A stretch of DNA of 35,072 nucleotides from Gammaproteobacteria bacterium. GTDB taxonomy: Bacteria > Pseudomonadota > Gammaproteobacteria > Steroidobacterales > Steroidobacteraceae. The notes under the pieces were generated by a model, which searched no databases, was not told where the DNA came from, and was given only the letters and a program-made list of their open reading frames with translations. The translations under genes were made by a program, and so were the position numbers. Where the stretch lies: positions 1-35,072 of the forward strand of contig VBNP01000012.1 in NCBI GenBank assembly GCA_005877965.1, given 5' to 3'. Shown here in pieces: positions 15,873 to 25,352 of this stretch (position 1 is the stretch's first letter; each line of letters opens with the position of its first letter).

Positions 15873-18317
15873 ATGAAAAACATCTCACGCCGTCGCCTGG
15901 GCCTGGGCGCGCTGGCTCTGGCGGGGTTCGTGGCAGCATCGTCGGCGCAATCTCCCCTGCGACCGAGGGCCCAGGCCCAGCCGGAGAGCCCGACACCGGG
16001 CGTGGCGCATCTGATCGCCTTCGGTACCCGCAGCCCGGCGCAGTGGCAAAGCGCAACCCTCGCTAAGCTCGACGGCGCGCTCGCAGATCTCGCGCGCCAT
16101 GCCTATCGCGTGCGCCCCGGTCACGCCCTGGAGGACCTGCATGCGCTGAGTCCGGCGGCGCGCTTCGCGCACGCCGGGGAAACTGCACAGCCATTGGTGC
16201 TGGTGGACGCCGTCACGCGCGGCGACCCGCAACGGCTGCTGGCCGCGCTGCTGAGCCTGGGGCTCGAGCACCCCTCGCTCTACATCAACGACGTCAGCGG
16301 CTGGCTGCCGGTGAGGCAGATCGAAGCCGCGGCGGCCCGCGCCGAGGTTCACTCCCTGCGCGCCTCCATGCCCCATACGCGCGCGGGATCGGTGACGTCC
16401 CAGGGAGATTTCGCCCAGGGCAGCACCGCGCTGCGGGCCACCTGGCCGACGCTCGACGGCACCGGCGTCACGGTCGGAGTGCTGTCCGACAGTTTCAACT
16501 GCTACGCCGTCTACGCCAGGGCAGGGAGCGGCGTCCCGGCCACCGGTCCAACCGGTTACGCCTCGAACGGCTTCACCGCCGATGCCGCCAAGGACACCTC
16601 CACCGGCGATCTGCCCGCGAGCGTCACGGTGCTCGAGGAGGCCGGCCAATTATCCTCGCAGGGGACGTGCATGGATTTCGGGGCGCCTATGCTCCTGCCC
16701 TTCGGGGACGAGGGCCGGGCGATGTTGCAGATCGTGCACGACGTCGCCCCTGGGGCGAGTCTCGAGTTCCACACGGCGGTCCAAGGCGAGGCCGACTTTG
16801 CCAACGGCATCACTCAGCTCGCGGCGGCGGGTGCGAAAGTCATCGCTGATGACGTCGGCTATTTCGATGAGCCCTTCTTCCAGGACAGCCTGGTCGGCCA
16901 GGCGATCGACACGGTGGCGTCCCACGGCGTGGCGTATTTCTCGGCCGCCGGCAACAACGGTCAGCTCGCCTACGACAATTTGGCGCCAACCTTCAATACG
17001 CCTTCCAGTCCCGCTGGCGAGATGCTGCTGAACTTCGATACCTCGATTATGACGACCGCGACGGCGCTGCCGATCACCATCGCCGCCGCGAGTACCGGGA
17101 ACCCCGGCGGCCTCGCCCCCGGGCAATTTGTCGCCGTGGTGGTGGAATGGGACCAGCCCTACGTGACCGGCGCACCCGCCAGTCCCGGGGCCAGCAGTCA
17201 GATCGATGTGTGCATAACCGGGGTATCCGGCACCGATATCATTGTCAACGGAAGCACCGGCAATCCCGTCACCACCTGTATGGGCCCGAACTCGACCGGC
17301 GTGGATCCCCTGCAGATCCTCATCATCGGCAACCCGGCCAATGCAACGGGCAATACCGCACCCGAAACTCTGAACCTCGTGATCGGCCTCATGAACGGAT
17401 CGCCGGCGCCCGGACGAATCAAGATTGCAATCGAAGACAACGGTGCGGGCAGCACGATCAATTCCTTCTTCACGCCGAGCCCGACGCTGCAGGGGCATCC
17501 GGGTGCCGCCGGCGCTGCGGCTGTCGGCGCAGCGTTCTTCCTGCAAACCCCGGCCTGCGGGACCACGCCGGCACTGCTGGAGCCCTTTTCCTCCGCGGGC
17601 GGTGATCCGATCCTCTTCGACACCGCCGGCACGCGCCTGCCCACACCGGGTGTGGCGCGCCACAAGCCCGATTTCGTCGCACCGGACGGGGTAAACAACA
17701 CCTTTCTCGGTTTCGTGGTGAACGCCACCGGCAGCGGGATCGTCCAGTGCCGCAACAATCCGCAATTCCCGCTGTTTGCCGGGACTTCCGCCGCAACACC
17801 CCACGCCGCAGCCGCCGCGGCGCTGATGCTGCAGTCGAACCCAAACGTCACCGCGGCCCAGGTCCTTACCGCGCTGCGGACCAGCGCGTCCGCGATGGGC
17901 GCCACGACGCCTGATTTCCTGTCGGGTTATGGTTTCATCGAGGCCGATGCCGCTCTGGCGGCGCTGCCGCCGCCAGCCCCCACGATCAGCTTCTCGCCGA
18001 CATCGATCACGGTGGGTATGTCGAGCACCCTGACGTGGTCCGGCATCAACGTCACCGGTTGCACCGCCTCCGGAAGCTGGAGCGGCGCACAGGCAGTGAG
18101 CGGCACCCAGACCATCACACCCACGGCGGCCGGAAACCTCACCTACACGCTTACCTGCAGCAACGCGGTCGGCACAGCGAACAAATCCGCCATGCTCGCC
18201 GTGCAGCCCGCACCGGCCGGAGGCGGAGGAGGCGGTGGCCTCGATGTGGCGACGCTCCTTGCCCTGGCGGCCCTGGCCTGCGCGCGGCGGGTGCACACCG
18301 GCCGGAGAGCTCGCTAG
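15873..18317 (+). CDS. Secreted divergent S8 (subtilisin-like) serine peptidase with Ig-like domain and C-terminal Gly-rich/TM/Arg sorting-like tail
   Basis: TAT/Sec-like signal ([19 protein letters not shown]), [12 protein letters not shown] (Asp), [10 protein letters not shown] (Asn), [19 protein letters not shown] (Ser); tail [32 protein letters not shown]. Confidence 0.85.
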   Translation: MKNISRRRLGLGALALAGFVAASSAQSPLRPRAQAQPESPTPGVAHLIAFGTRSPAQWQSATLAKLDGALADLARHAYRVRPGHALEDLHALSPAARFAHAGETAQPLVLVDAVTRGDPQRLLAALLSLGLEHPSLYINDVSGWLPVRQIEAAAARAEVHSLRASMPHTRAGSVTSQGDFAQGSTALRATWPTLDGTGVTVGVLSDSFNCYAVYARAGSGVPATGPTGYASNGFTADAAKDTSTGDLPASVTVLEEAGQLSSQGTCMDFGAPMLLPFGDEGRAMLQIVHDVAPGASLEFHTAVQGEADFANGITQLAAAGAKVIADDVGYFDEPFFQDSLVGQAIDTVASHGVAYFSAAGNNGQLAYDNLAPTFNTPSSPAGEMLLNFDTSIMTTATALPITIAAASTGNPGGLAPGQFVAVVVEWDQPYVTGAPASPGASSQIDVCITGVSGTDIIVNGSTGNPVTTCMGPNSTGVDPLQILIIGNPANATGNTAPETLNLVIGLMNGSPAPGRIKIAIEDNGAGSTINSFFTPSPTLQGHPGAAGAAAVGAAFFLQTPACGTTPALLEPFSSAGGDPILFDTAGTRLPTPGVARHKPDFVAPDGVNNTFLGFVVNATGSGIVQCRNNPQFPLFAGTSAATPHAAAAAALMLQSNPNVTAAQVLTALRTSASAMGATTPDFLSGYGFIEADAALAALPPPAPTISFSPTSITVGMSSTLTWSGINVTGCTASGSWSGAQAVSGTQTITPTAAGNLTYTLTCSNAVGTANKSAMLAVQPAPAGGGGGGGLDVATLLALAALACARRVHTGRRAR

Positions 18318-19725
18318 CCTTTCAGTGCCGCCAGGGCCGCCAGCAGGGCCTGGCCGTTGGGCGAGCCCAATCCCGTGCAGGGATCCCAGCCGGCCGCCGC
18401 CTGGTAGGCGCCGTTATTGCCTTCGGTGATGTCGCGGAAGGCCTTGGCACCGATCTGGTAGAGCGCGGCGTGGACATCCCCGAGCGGCCTGCCGAGTTTC
18501 TGGTTGCAACGCGCGATCAGGGCGGCCCACAGCGGCGCCACAGCGCTGGTGCCACCGATGACTTCGCTCGCGCCGCCGACCAGCACCTGGTAGCCGGTGA
18601 GCGGATCGGCGTTGCCGGCCACGTCCGGAACGCCGCGCCCCGCAATGCCGTTGGGCGCCTTGGGCACCGCGATGCCCTGTTGCCAGGCCGGCAGCGCGAA
18701 CACGGTGCTGACACCTCCGCCGGTCGCGCCTTCGTCGGCGCTCGTTTCGTTCCACACGACTTCGCTCGCGATCGATGCGCCGCTCGCGGTGAGCTTGGTG
18801 CCGCCACACGCCAGCGCATACGGGCTCGAGGCGGGAAAGTCGACGTGCGGCTGGCCATCGCTCTCGCCGTCACCCGAACCGCTGTCGCCGGCGGCGACCG
18901 TCACCGTGACGCCGAGCGCGGCCGCATCCTCGAGCGCAGTCTGCATCGCAGCGCGCGCCGGTCCGGTCCAGCTGTCCTCAGGACCGCCCCAGCTGATCGA
19001 CATCACGGAGGGTTTGCGTACCGCATCGTGTGCGGCCTGCGATATGGCCTCGTAGAAACCCTGGTCGGTATTAGGGGCAAAGTACACCACGATGTTCGCG
19101 CCGGGCGCGAGCGCGCCGATCCGAGATCGCCCGGGGTGAACCCCCCGCCCAGCTCGATGATTGCGACGGTCTCGCCGCTGCCGTCGGTTCCGGCGGGGAA
19201 GCCGTAGAGCTGCCCGAGCTGGATCGGCGTGTAAGTGACGGTCGGCGCCGCCCGGGGTCGGCGCGAGCGCACGCGCGCCACCGGTCGCCGATCCAGGCCC
19301 AGCACGGCGATGGCTTCGGGCGGCAGGGTCGGTGCCTGCTCGCAGCCGACGAACGGTCCGCGTCCATCGTTGCACTGGTACAGGCCGAGCGTCACGCCGA
19401 ACGCGCGCTCCAACGCCTGCGGCGTAGCACGCAGATGCAGCACGCGGCGATGGGCTTCGGCGCCGACCTCGCTCAGTCCATGTTGGCCGGCGAAGCGGCG
19501 CAGACTGTCGAGGTCCGCCGGCTCGGCGCCACAATGCCGGCCGAATTCACCGCGTTGCCAGCGCGGCGCCCGCGGCCAGGATGCGGCGTCGGGGGCATTG
19601 CCCCGGCGACGACGTAACACCATGGTGACATCCATCGGTGCGCCCGCCTGATGCGGACCCAGGTATTTCGTGCCCGCCGGTGGGGTCCAACGCGACGTGC
19701 TCGTGAGTGCTGAAACCTGACTCAT
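18314..19725 (-). pseudogene. S53 sedolisin/kumamolisin-like peptidase split by an internal deletion/frameshift
   Basis: N-part (frame of the 19003-19815 ORF): prodomain to [40 protein letters not shown]-part (frame of the 18314-19534 ORF): [26 protein letters not shown]...[11 protein letters not shown]...[16 protein letters not shown]. Frames change near 19120-19124. AAGGAG RBS upstream of the ATG at 19725. Confidence 0.85.
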
Positions 19726-19960
19726 GAACGCGACTCCTTGCGTGAACGCACGAGCGAGCAAGTCTATCAGTGCAGCCGCGCTACCCGCTGCGCCCCGCCT
19801 CCCCCGCCTCCGCATCGGCTACCGCGTTGCGGGCCCCCTCTCGGGCTGGCGCCGGGTGATCGGCGCACCGTCCAGTCAACCGGACGTCGGCCCCCGCGTT
19901 GCTCGGCATGGCGGGCGCACATCCGTTGGGCTCAAGATGCGCTCGCTCGAGGTCACGCTC

Positions 19961-20479
19961 ATGGTCAAGCACCTGATCCGCGCCTGTATTATCGTTCCCG
20001 GCATCGCCGCACTGCTGGCCTCGTGCACCTCCCTGCACGTGAGGTCCGACGTCAACCACGCCCTGATCGGGACCGTGCACTGCCGCACCTTTGCGTGGGC
20101 GGGTTCGTTCCACGGCAACAGTCCGCTGCGCAACACCATCGCGAATCCCTTGAATGAGAAGCGCTTGCGCACCGCCATCGCCGCACATCTGGGGTCGGGC
20201 GGAGTGCAGCCGACGGCCGCCGACGCGGACTGCCTGGTGGGCTACGGAATCGGCTCGAACACCGTCGTGGGAGACGTCTATCCCTACGGCTGGGGTTGGG
20301 GCTGGGATCCTTACGTCTACCGCGAAGGCATCATTGCGGTGGATCTGTACGAGGCGAAGAGCCGTCAGCCGCTGTGGCATGCGTCCGTGGAGCAGAGTCT
20401 CTACGGCGTGACCGGTGCGGAAGCCGAGAAGAGGATCGACGCGGCGGTCGCCGCGCTCTTCACCAAGTACCCCGGTTGA
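19961..20479 (+). CDS. DUF4136-like lipoprotein
   Basis: Lipobox ALLASC, then TFAWAG...NPLNEKRLRTAIAAHLGSGGVQPTAADADCLVGYGIG...; GAGGT upstream. ORF can extend to an ATG at 19937. Confidence 0.75.
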   Translation: MVKHLIRACIIVPGIAALLASCTSLHVRSDVNHALIGTVHCRTFAWAGSFHGNSPLRNTIANPLNEKRLRTAIAAHLGSGGVQPTAADADCLVGYGIGSNTVVGDVYPYGWGWGWDPYVYREGIIAVDLYEAKSRQPLWHASVEQSLYGVTGAEAEKRIDAAVAALFTKYPG

Positions 20480-20518
20480 GCCGCCGGCGCGGTCTCCTCT
20501 CCCGCGACGTTTCTTGTC

Positions 20519-21523
20519 GTGCGAGCACGCGCGGGGCAAGATCCGCCGGTGGCGAGTCGCTTCAGCCTGGGCGTGGTGTTTCTCAACGTGCTGCTCGAAC
20601 AGCTGGGAGTGCCCGTGCCCGCAGTCCCGACCCTGGTGGTCGCGGGTGCCCTGGCCGCCGATCACAGACTGCCCGCGGCGTCCCTGTACGCGCTCGCGGT
20701 TGCGGCCTGCGTGATCGGCGATAGCACCTGGTACCTCGCGGGCCGGATCTACGGCGGCCGCGTCATGAATCTGCTGTGCCGCATTTCCCTGACACCGGAC
20801 TCGTGCGTGAGTCAGACCCAGACGAGCTTCGAGCGTTGGGGCGCGAAGGCCCTGATCTTCGCCAAGTTCGTCCCCGGCCTGGCGATGATGGCGCCACCGC
20901 TCGCCGGCGCCGTCGGCATGCGCTTCGCGCGATTCTCCGCCTTCAGCACCCTGGGTGGGGCGTTGTGGGTGGGCGCGGCGCTGCTCGCAGGCGTGCTGCT
21001 CAAGTCGCAGATCGAGCAGTTGCTGCCGCAGGCCGCCGGGATAGGCGGCGCAGCGATCGTCATCATTCTCCTGCTGCTCGGCGCCTACATCCTCTTCAGA
21101 TGGTGGGAGCGCCGCCGCTTCTATCGCGCGCTGCGCATGGCGCGCATCAGCGTCGGGGAACTGCATGAGCAGATGAGTCGCGGCCCCGCGCCCGTGGTCG
21201 TGGACGTGCGCTCGCCGACGGCCCAGGGGCTGGAATTGCGCCGCATCCCCGGTGCCCTGCACATGCCGGTGCAGGAGGTCGGGCGGCATCTGGGCACGTT
21301 CACGCGCGACCGCGAGATCATCCTCTACTGCACCTGTCCGAACGAAGCCTCCGCCGCGCAGGCGGCCCGGCTCCTCATGAACAACGGATTCAGCCGCGTG
21401 CGGCCGCTGCAGGGCGGGCTGGCGGCGTGGATTGCCGCCGGGTACTCGGTCGAGGACATTCCGGTGGCGAGCGCGGAGCGGCCTGCGGCCGGCGCGCCGG
21501 CCGTGAGGCCGGCCGAGCCTTGA
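20519..21523 (+). CDS. DedA-family membrane protein fused to a C-terminal rhodanese domain
   Basis: DedA/SNARE-associated motifs (EQLGVPVPAVPTLVVAGAL, FERWGAKALIFAKFVPGLAMMAPPLAGAVGM), then VVVDVRSPTAQGLELRRIPGALHMPVQEV...EIILYCTCPNEASAAQAARLLMNNGFSRVRPLQGGLAAW. GTG start ambiguous (20519 or 20549). Confidence 0.9.
   Translation: MRARAGQDPPVASRFSLGVVFLNVLLEQLGVPVPAVPTLVVAGALAADHRLPAASLYALAVAACVIGDSTWYLAGRIYGGRVMNLLCRISLTPDSCVSQTQTSFERWGAKALIFAKFVPGLAMMAPPLAGAVGMRFARFSAFSTLGGALWVGAALLAGVLLKSQIEQLLPQAAGIGGAAIVIILLLLGAYILFRWWERRRFYRALRMARISVGELHEQMSRGPAPVVVDVRSPTAQGLELRRIPGALHMPVQEVGRHLGTFTRDREIILYCTCPNEASAAQAARLLMNNGFSRVRPLQGGLAAWIAAGYSVEDIPVASAERPAAGAPAVRPAEP
21487..21502. repeat. 16-bp perfect palindrome GGCCGGCGCGCCGGCC at the 3' end of the DedA-rhodanese gene
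   Basis: Read directly; followed by a further GGCCGGCC at 21508-21515. Confidence 0.8.
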
Positions 21524-21530
21524 GCACCCT

Positions 21531-23804
21531 TCAGTTCGGCTTCAGGCCGTAGACATCCAGTTCGCCCGAGATGGTGGTCGATCCGAACGTGCCGCCGGTG
21601 TTGTTGCCGCGCGTCCCGACGTAGACCTTGCCATTGGCCACCGTGGGCACCGCGAACTTCACCGCATTCCCCGCGGCGTCCGCGCCCACCATCGAGCTGT
21701 TCCACAGCTCGGTCGCCAGATTGGCCGCGCTGTAGGCGTGCAGGACTGCGGCAGCGCAGGCCGGAAGCGGGGGCGGCCCGGTGCAAGAGTTCGCGCTGTC
21801 GATACCCCAGACGATTCCGTCGCTGCCGGCCCCGCTGGCCGAAACGGACGGCGTCGAGCCCGGAAAGCCGAAGGTCGCGGCTGATTGCGAGGTCGGCGTC
21901 GTATTGAAAAGGTTGGTGGAGGTATTGAACGCGTAGGCGCGCATCGATGCGCCGACGGGCGCGATGTACAGCGTGTTATTCCAGAAGGCGGCGGTCTCAT
22001 AAATTTCGTTGCCGAGGTTGAAGTGCTGCCACGCAGTCGTGTCGCCCGACCCGCCCATGCTGTCGCCGTTGAGGAGATAGAGCTCCCCGTCCTTGCCGCC
22101 GCCGATGACCAGGTGCAGGGGGCCCGTGCTCAGATTGAGCACGATGGCCGAGCCCCCGGAGCCGAAATCAAAGTCGTTAGTATTGTCGCTCAACTGATCC
22201 GACGGGGTGAACCACGACGACACCGCGAGTGCGCTGCTCAGCTGCAGGAAGGAGTCGCCGTAGTCATTCGTGGGACCGGTAGGACTGGTGACGTCGAAAG
22301 TGCCGTTGCCCGTGATGACGTACAGGTGGCCGTTGGCGTCGGCCGAGGGCGCACCGCCACTCATCCAGATACCGCCCTGGCCGACATTGGGCGTGACACT
22401 CAGTGCCGATGACTGCGTGAAGGCGGCGCCGTTGTACGTGTAGCCTGCGATCCACCCATACCAGGGCGGCGCGTCATCGTGCGAGCCCCACGCGATGTAC
22501 ACCGTGCCGTTGACCAGCGCGAGGCCGGCGCGCTGGTTCTGGTAGCGCGGACTGAACGCCACGCTCGTACCCCCATCGCCGGTGCCCGGATAGCTCGCCG
22601 CGATGGCCATCGGCGATCCGGATTTCTCGTTGCCGGTCCTCAGATCGATGGCGTGCAGGCGCTGGTAGAACGTCGTACGTCCCGAGTCCACCGACTTCGA
22701 GACCACGTACAGGATAGCGCCTGCGGGATCGATCACCGGAGTGCCGGTCACGCCCACTTCGGGCGTGATATCGCCCCCGCTCCCCGGAGGGTAGCCGACG
22801 AGAAAGTCGGCGGTTCCGGAGGGCACCGTGGTCTCGCCCGCGGTGGCGCCGTGTCCGGTGTCGATGAGACTCACCTTCCACAGCTGCGTGCACGGGTTGG
22901 CATCGGCGTCGAAGGCGTACAGGCTGTCGTGTTGCGTGGCGATGAAGACGACATTGTGAACGACACCACCTACGCTCAGGTTGGCGACCCACAGCGGCTG
23001 CGCGTACACCGCGCCATCGACGGTACAGGAAAAGAGCTTGCCGAAGCTGCTGCTGTTCACGTTCGCCGGGGTGAGCGCGTATTCGCGGGTGTTCGCTCCA
23101 TCGCGTGCCAGGTCGTTGTGATACGTGTATACGCCCGGCAGGTCGGTGACTGCGACGGTGATGGATGCATTGCGGGTCACATCGGTGACACTCGTGGCGG
23201 TGAGCGTGTAGAGGCCGGCGGCCGCGGCAGCGGCGAATGTGACCGGGGCGCCATTCAGGCTGGCGCCGGGATTGAAGGAGCCGCCGGCGGGATTGACGCT
23301 CCAGCTGACCCCGGCGTTGTCGTTGGTCGTCGCACTGACAGAAACCGCTTGCGTGACCGTCAGGCCGGCGCGGGCAGGAGAAACGACGACCGTGATGCTG
23401 GCGGGGCTGATGTTCATCGTGAGGGCGACGCTTTTGGTCTGCGCAGTGCTGCCGGAATCAGTCACCGTGAACGTCAGCGGTGCGCGGGCCGCCGTTGCGG
23501 TCGGAGTGCCGGAAAGCACGCCTGTCGATGCATCGAGCGCAAGCCCCGCAGGCAGGGTTCCCGCGCTCAGCGTCCACGAAAGGGGCAGCATGCCGCCCGT
23601 GGCGGCGAGTGCGCTGCGGTAGGTCTTGCCGATCTGGCCGTCGGCCAGGGAGGTCGTCGTGATGGACAGAGGTGTTGTGGGCGGGGTCGGGTTGCCCGAG
23701 GAGCTGCCGCTGCCGCCCGAGCAGCCGCAGAGGAACGCAGCGCCGATGCACATCGCGATCAGGACACGCGGCGCGGCTCGCCGGCGGGGTGTGGCACACG
23801 GCAT
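21531..23804 (-). CDS. Putative Ig-domain / PQQ-like beta-propeller lipoprotein
   Basis: Lipobox FLCGC; putative-Ig repeat ITTTSLADGQIGKTYRSALAATGGMLPLSWTLSAGTLPAGLALDASTGVLSGTPT; propeller motifs VYAQPLWVANL, LYAFDAD, DGELYLLNGD. Start ATG 23804 preferred over GTG 23882. Confidence 0.85.
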   Translation of the reverse strand: MPCATPRRRAAPRVLIAMCIGAAFLCGCSGGSGSSSGNPTPPTTPLSITTTSLADGQIGKTYRSALAATGGMLPLSWTLSAGTLPAGLALDASTGVLSGTPTATAARAPLTFTVTDSGSTAQTKSVALTMNISPASITVVVSPARAGLTVTQAVSVSATTNDNAGVSWSVNPAGGSFNPGASLNGAPVTFAAAAAAGLYTLTATSVTDVTRNASITVAVTDLPGVYTYHNDLARDGANTREYALTPANVNSSSFGKLFSCTVDGAVYAQPLWVANLSVGGVVHNVVFIATQHDSLYAFDADANPCTQLWKVSLIDTGHGATAGETTVPSGTADFLVGYPPGSGGDITPEVGVTGTPVIDPAGAILYVVSKSVDSGRTTFYQRLHAIDLRTGNEKSGSPMAIAASYPGTGDGGTSVAFSPRYQNQRAGLALVNGTVYIAWGSHDDAPPWYGWIAGYTYNGAAFTQSSALSVTPNVGQGGIWMSGGAPSADANGHLYVITGNGTFDVTSPTGPTNDYGDSFLQLSSALAVSSWFTPSDQLSDNTNDFDFGSGGSAIVLNLSTGPLHLVIGGGKDGELYLLNGDSMGGSGDTTAWQHFNLGNEIYETAAFWNNTLYIAPVGASMRAYAFNTSTNLFNTTPTSQSAATFGFPGSTPSVSASGAGSDGIVWGIDSANSCTGPPPLPACAAAVLHAYSAANLATELWNSSMVGADAAGNAVKFAVPTVANGKVYVGTRGNNTGGTFGSTTISGELDVYGLKPN

Positions 23805-23885
23805 GACTCGGCGCTCCTCCCTGAAGCCGCAGGGACTCAAGTTTCGGCCTACCGTAGCGGTGTCCCTGAGCCCGTGGCTCACGTC
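23805..23885 (-). promoter_or_regulatory. Structured 5' leader with mutually exclusive hairpins upstream of the Ig/propeller lipoprotein
   Basis: Minus-strand GTGAGCCACGGGCTCAGGGACACCGCTACGGTAGGCCGAAACTTGAGTCCCTGCGGCTTCAGGGAGGAGCGCCGAGTC-ATG. GAGCC/GGCTC, CAGGGAC/GTCCCTG, ACCG/CGGT and CCCTG/CAGGG helices; the last abuts GGAGG. Confidence 0.5.
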
Positions 23886-24065
23886 TTAACTTAACCGCGC
23901 GCACGAGCTCTGAACACCGTCGCCAATCAGCGACGCCGGAATCGCGTCGGGGGGTTCACGTGCGCGACCGGGTGGTGCGGGGTGATCGGCTGCGCCGCGG
24001 GGAGCTCACATGCGGGCGTGCCGAAGTGCGTCGTCACCCGCGGCGGGGTGCGGACGCGGCGCGCC

Positions 24066-24161
24066 TTACTTGCCGGGCACGATCCGTTCGCGCACCAGTA
24101 CGCCCAGGTGGCCCACCAGCAGCAGCACTGCGGCGATCATCGATGACACGATCAATTCCAT
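24066..24161 (-). CDS. 31-aa single-TM microprotein
   Basis: MELIVSSMIAAVLLLVGHLGVLVRERIVPGK*, with AAAGGA upstream of the ATG. Not in the supplied ORF track. Confidence 0.5.
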   Translation of the reverse strand: MELIVSSMIAAVLLLVGHLGVLVRERIVPGK

Positions 24162-24322
24162 GAAGCAGGTCCTTTCGAGTCTGTCAGGGCGCGCAGTCTA
24201 CGCACCCATCCTTGCGCGTGAATGACCCAGCGCACGTAATGGTGGCGCGTGACCCGGACTTCAATGGACCACCGCCCTTTGTGGGCGCTCGGGCCTCACC
24301 CCTTCGGGAGAGGCCGGCCCGG

Positions 24323-24778
24323 TCAGCTGATGGAACCGGGCTTGCGCAGCATCTTGCCGATCTCGGCGACGTGGGCCTCCTCGGCGGCAATCTGCGCGCG
24401 CGCGTATTCCTCCAGCATGACGTTGCGCTCGGCCACCGCCGCCAGGAGCTCGCGGTACTCGGCGAGTCCTTCCTGCTCGTGCATGAGCGCCTCGCGCAGA
24501 ATCTCATCGACGTTGTGCTTGTGCGTCTCCAGCAGCGGGCCGATCTTGAGCGACGGGTGACCCGCGAGATTGGTGATGTGCTCGCCGGCCTGAACCGCGT
24601 GCGCCTGGGACTCATCGGCCTGAGCGCGCAGCCAGGCGACGATCGGGATGCGGTTGTGGCCGAAGATCATGAAACTGTAGTGCAGATAGCGCACCAGTCC
24701 CGCGAGCTCGAGCTCGAGAATGCGGTTGAGGGTCGCGACCACCTTGGTGATTTCAGCGCTGCTGAGTTCAGAGGGCAT
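24323..24778 (-). CDS. Bacterioferritin / ferritin-like protein
   Basis: LNRILELELAGLVRYLHYSFMIFG...ADESQAHAVQAGEHITNLAG...LEEYARAQIAAEEAHVAEI; GGAG RBS before the ATG at 24778. Confidence 0.85.
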   Translation of the reverse strand: MPSELSSAEITKVVATLNRILELELAGLVRYLHYSFMIFGHNRIPIVAWLRAQADESQAHAVQAGEHITNLAGHPSLKIGPLLETHKHNVDEILREALMHEQEGLAEYRELLAAVAERNVMLEEYARAQIAAEEAHVAEIGKMLRKPGSIS

Positions 24779-24867
24779 GAGGATCTCCGGGAAGACGTGC
24801 GCGCCGATGTTAAGCCATGCGGCGGTGTATCGTACACGTACGCGCGGATCTGCCGGGAGCACACATC

Positions 24868-25347
24868 ATGAGCGGCTTTTACGATATTGCGGTGCGTAGC
24901 ATCGACGGCACCGAAGACCTGTTGGGAACGCTGCGCGGCAAGCTAACGCTCGCGGTGAATGTCGCCAGCCGCTGCGGCCTGACGCCGCAGTATGCCGGGC
25001 TCGAGCAGCTGCAGCGCGAGCTGCGGGAGGAGAACTTTACCGTGGTGGGTTTCCCCTGCAACCAGTTCGCCGCGCAGGAACCCGGCAGCGAGGCGGAAAT
25101 CGCCGCCTTCTGCCGCAGCAACTACGACCTGAGCTTCCCGCTGAGCGCGAAGCTCGAGGTGAACGGCCCCGGGCGCCATCCGCTCTACCGCTTCCTCACC
25201 TCTGGGGACGGCGGCATCGCCGGCGACATCAGCTGGAACTTCGAGAAGTTCCTCATCGGCCGCGACGGCCGGGTTCTGAAGCGCTACCCGCCGGAAACCA
25301 AACCCCAGGACAGCGGTCTCATGCAGGACATCGCCGAGGCGCTGTAG
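24868..25347 (+). CDS. Glutathione peroxidase
   Basis: VNVASRCGLTPQYAGLEQLQREL, VVGFPCNQFAAQEPGS, ISWNFEKFLIGRDGRVLKRYPP. Confidence 0.95.
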   Translation: MSGFYDIAVRSIDGTEDLLGTLRGKLTLAVNVASRCGLTPQYAGLEQLQRELREENFTVVGFPCNQFAAQEPGSEAEIAAFCRSNYDLSFPLSAKLEVNGPGRHPLYRFLTSGDGGIAGDISWNFEKFLIGRDGRVLKRYPPETKPQDSGLMQDIAEAL

Positions 25348-25352
25348 CGGTC

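Noticed and set aside
16650-18296. 548-aa minus-strand ORF
   Set aside because: Antisense to the S8 peptidase; low-complexity Gly/Arg composition without motifs.
19781-21289. 502-aa minus-strand ORF
   Set aside because: Spans the DUF4136 and DedA genes in antisense; composition typical of a spurious frame.
23805-23885. Mini-ykkC / guanidine-II or c-di-GMP-I identity for the propeller leader
   Set aside because: Hairpin loops (ACG, CTA) do not give the paired ACGR loops, and GEMM core motifs (GCAAAGCC, GGGGUUACC) are absent, so it was left unclassified.
22479-23894. 471-aa plus-strand ORF
   Set aside because: Antisense to the Ig/propeller lipoprotein; no domain signal.
24276-24316. Strong intrinsic terminator after bacterioferritin
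   Set aside because: Two GC hairpins are visible (CGCCC/GGGCG; GGCCTC/GAGGCC) but there is no T-run, so it is only a weak, unsupported call.
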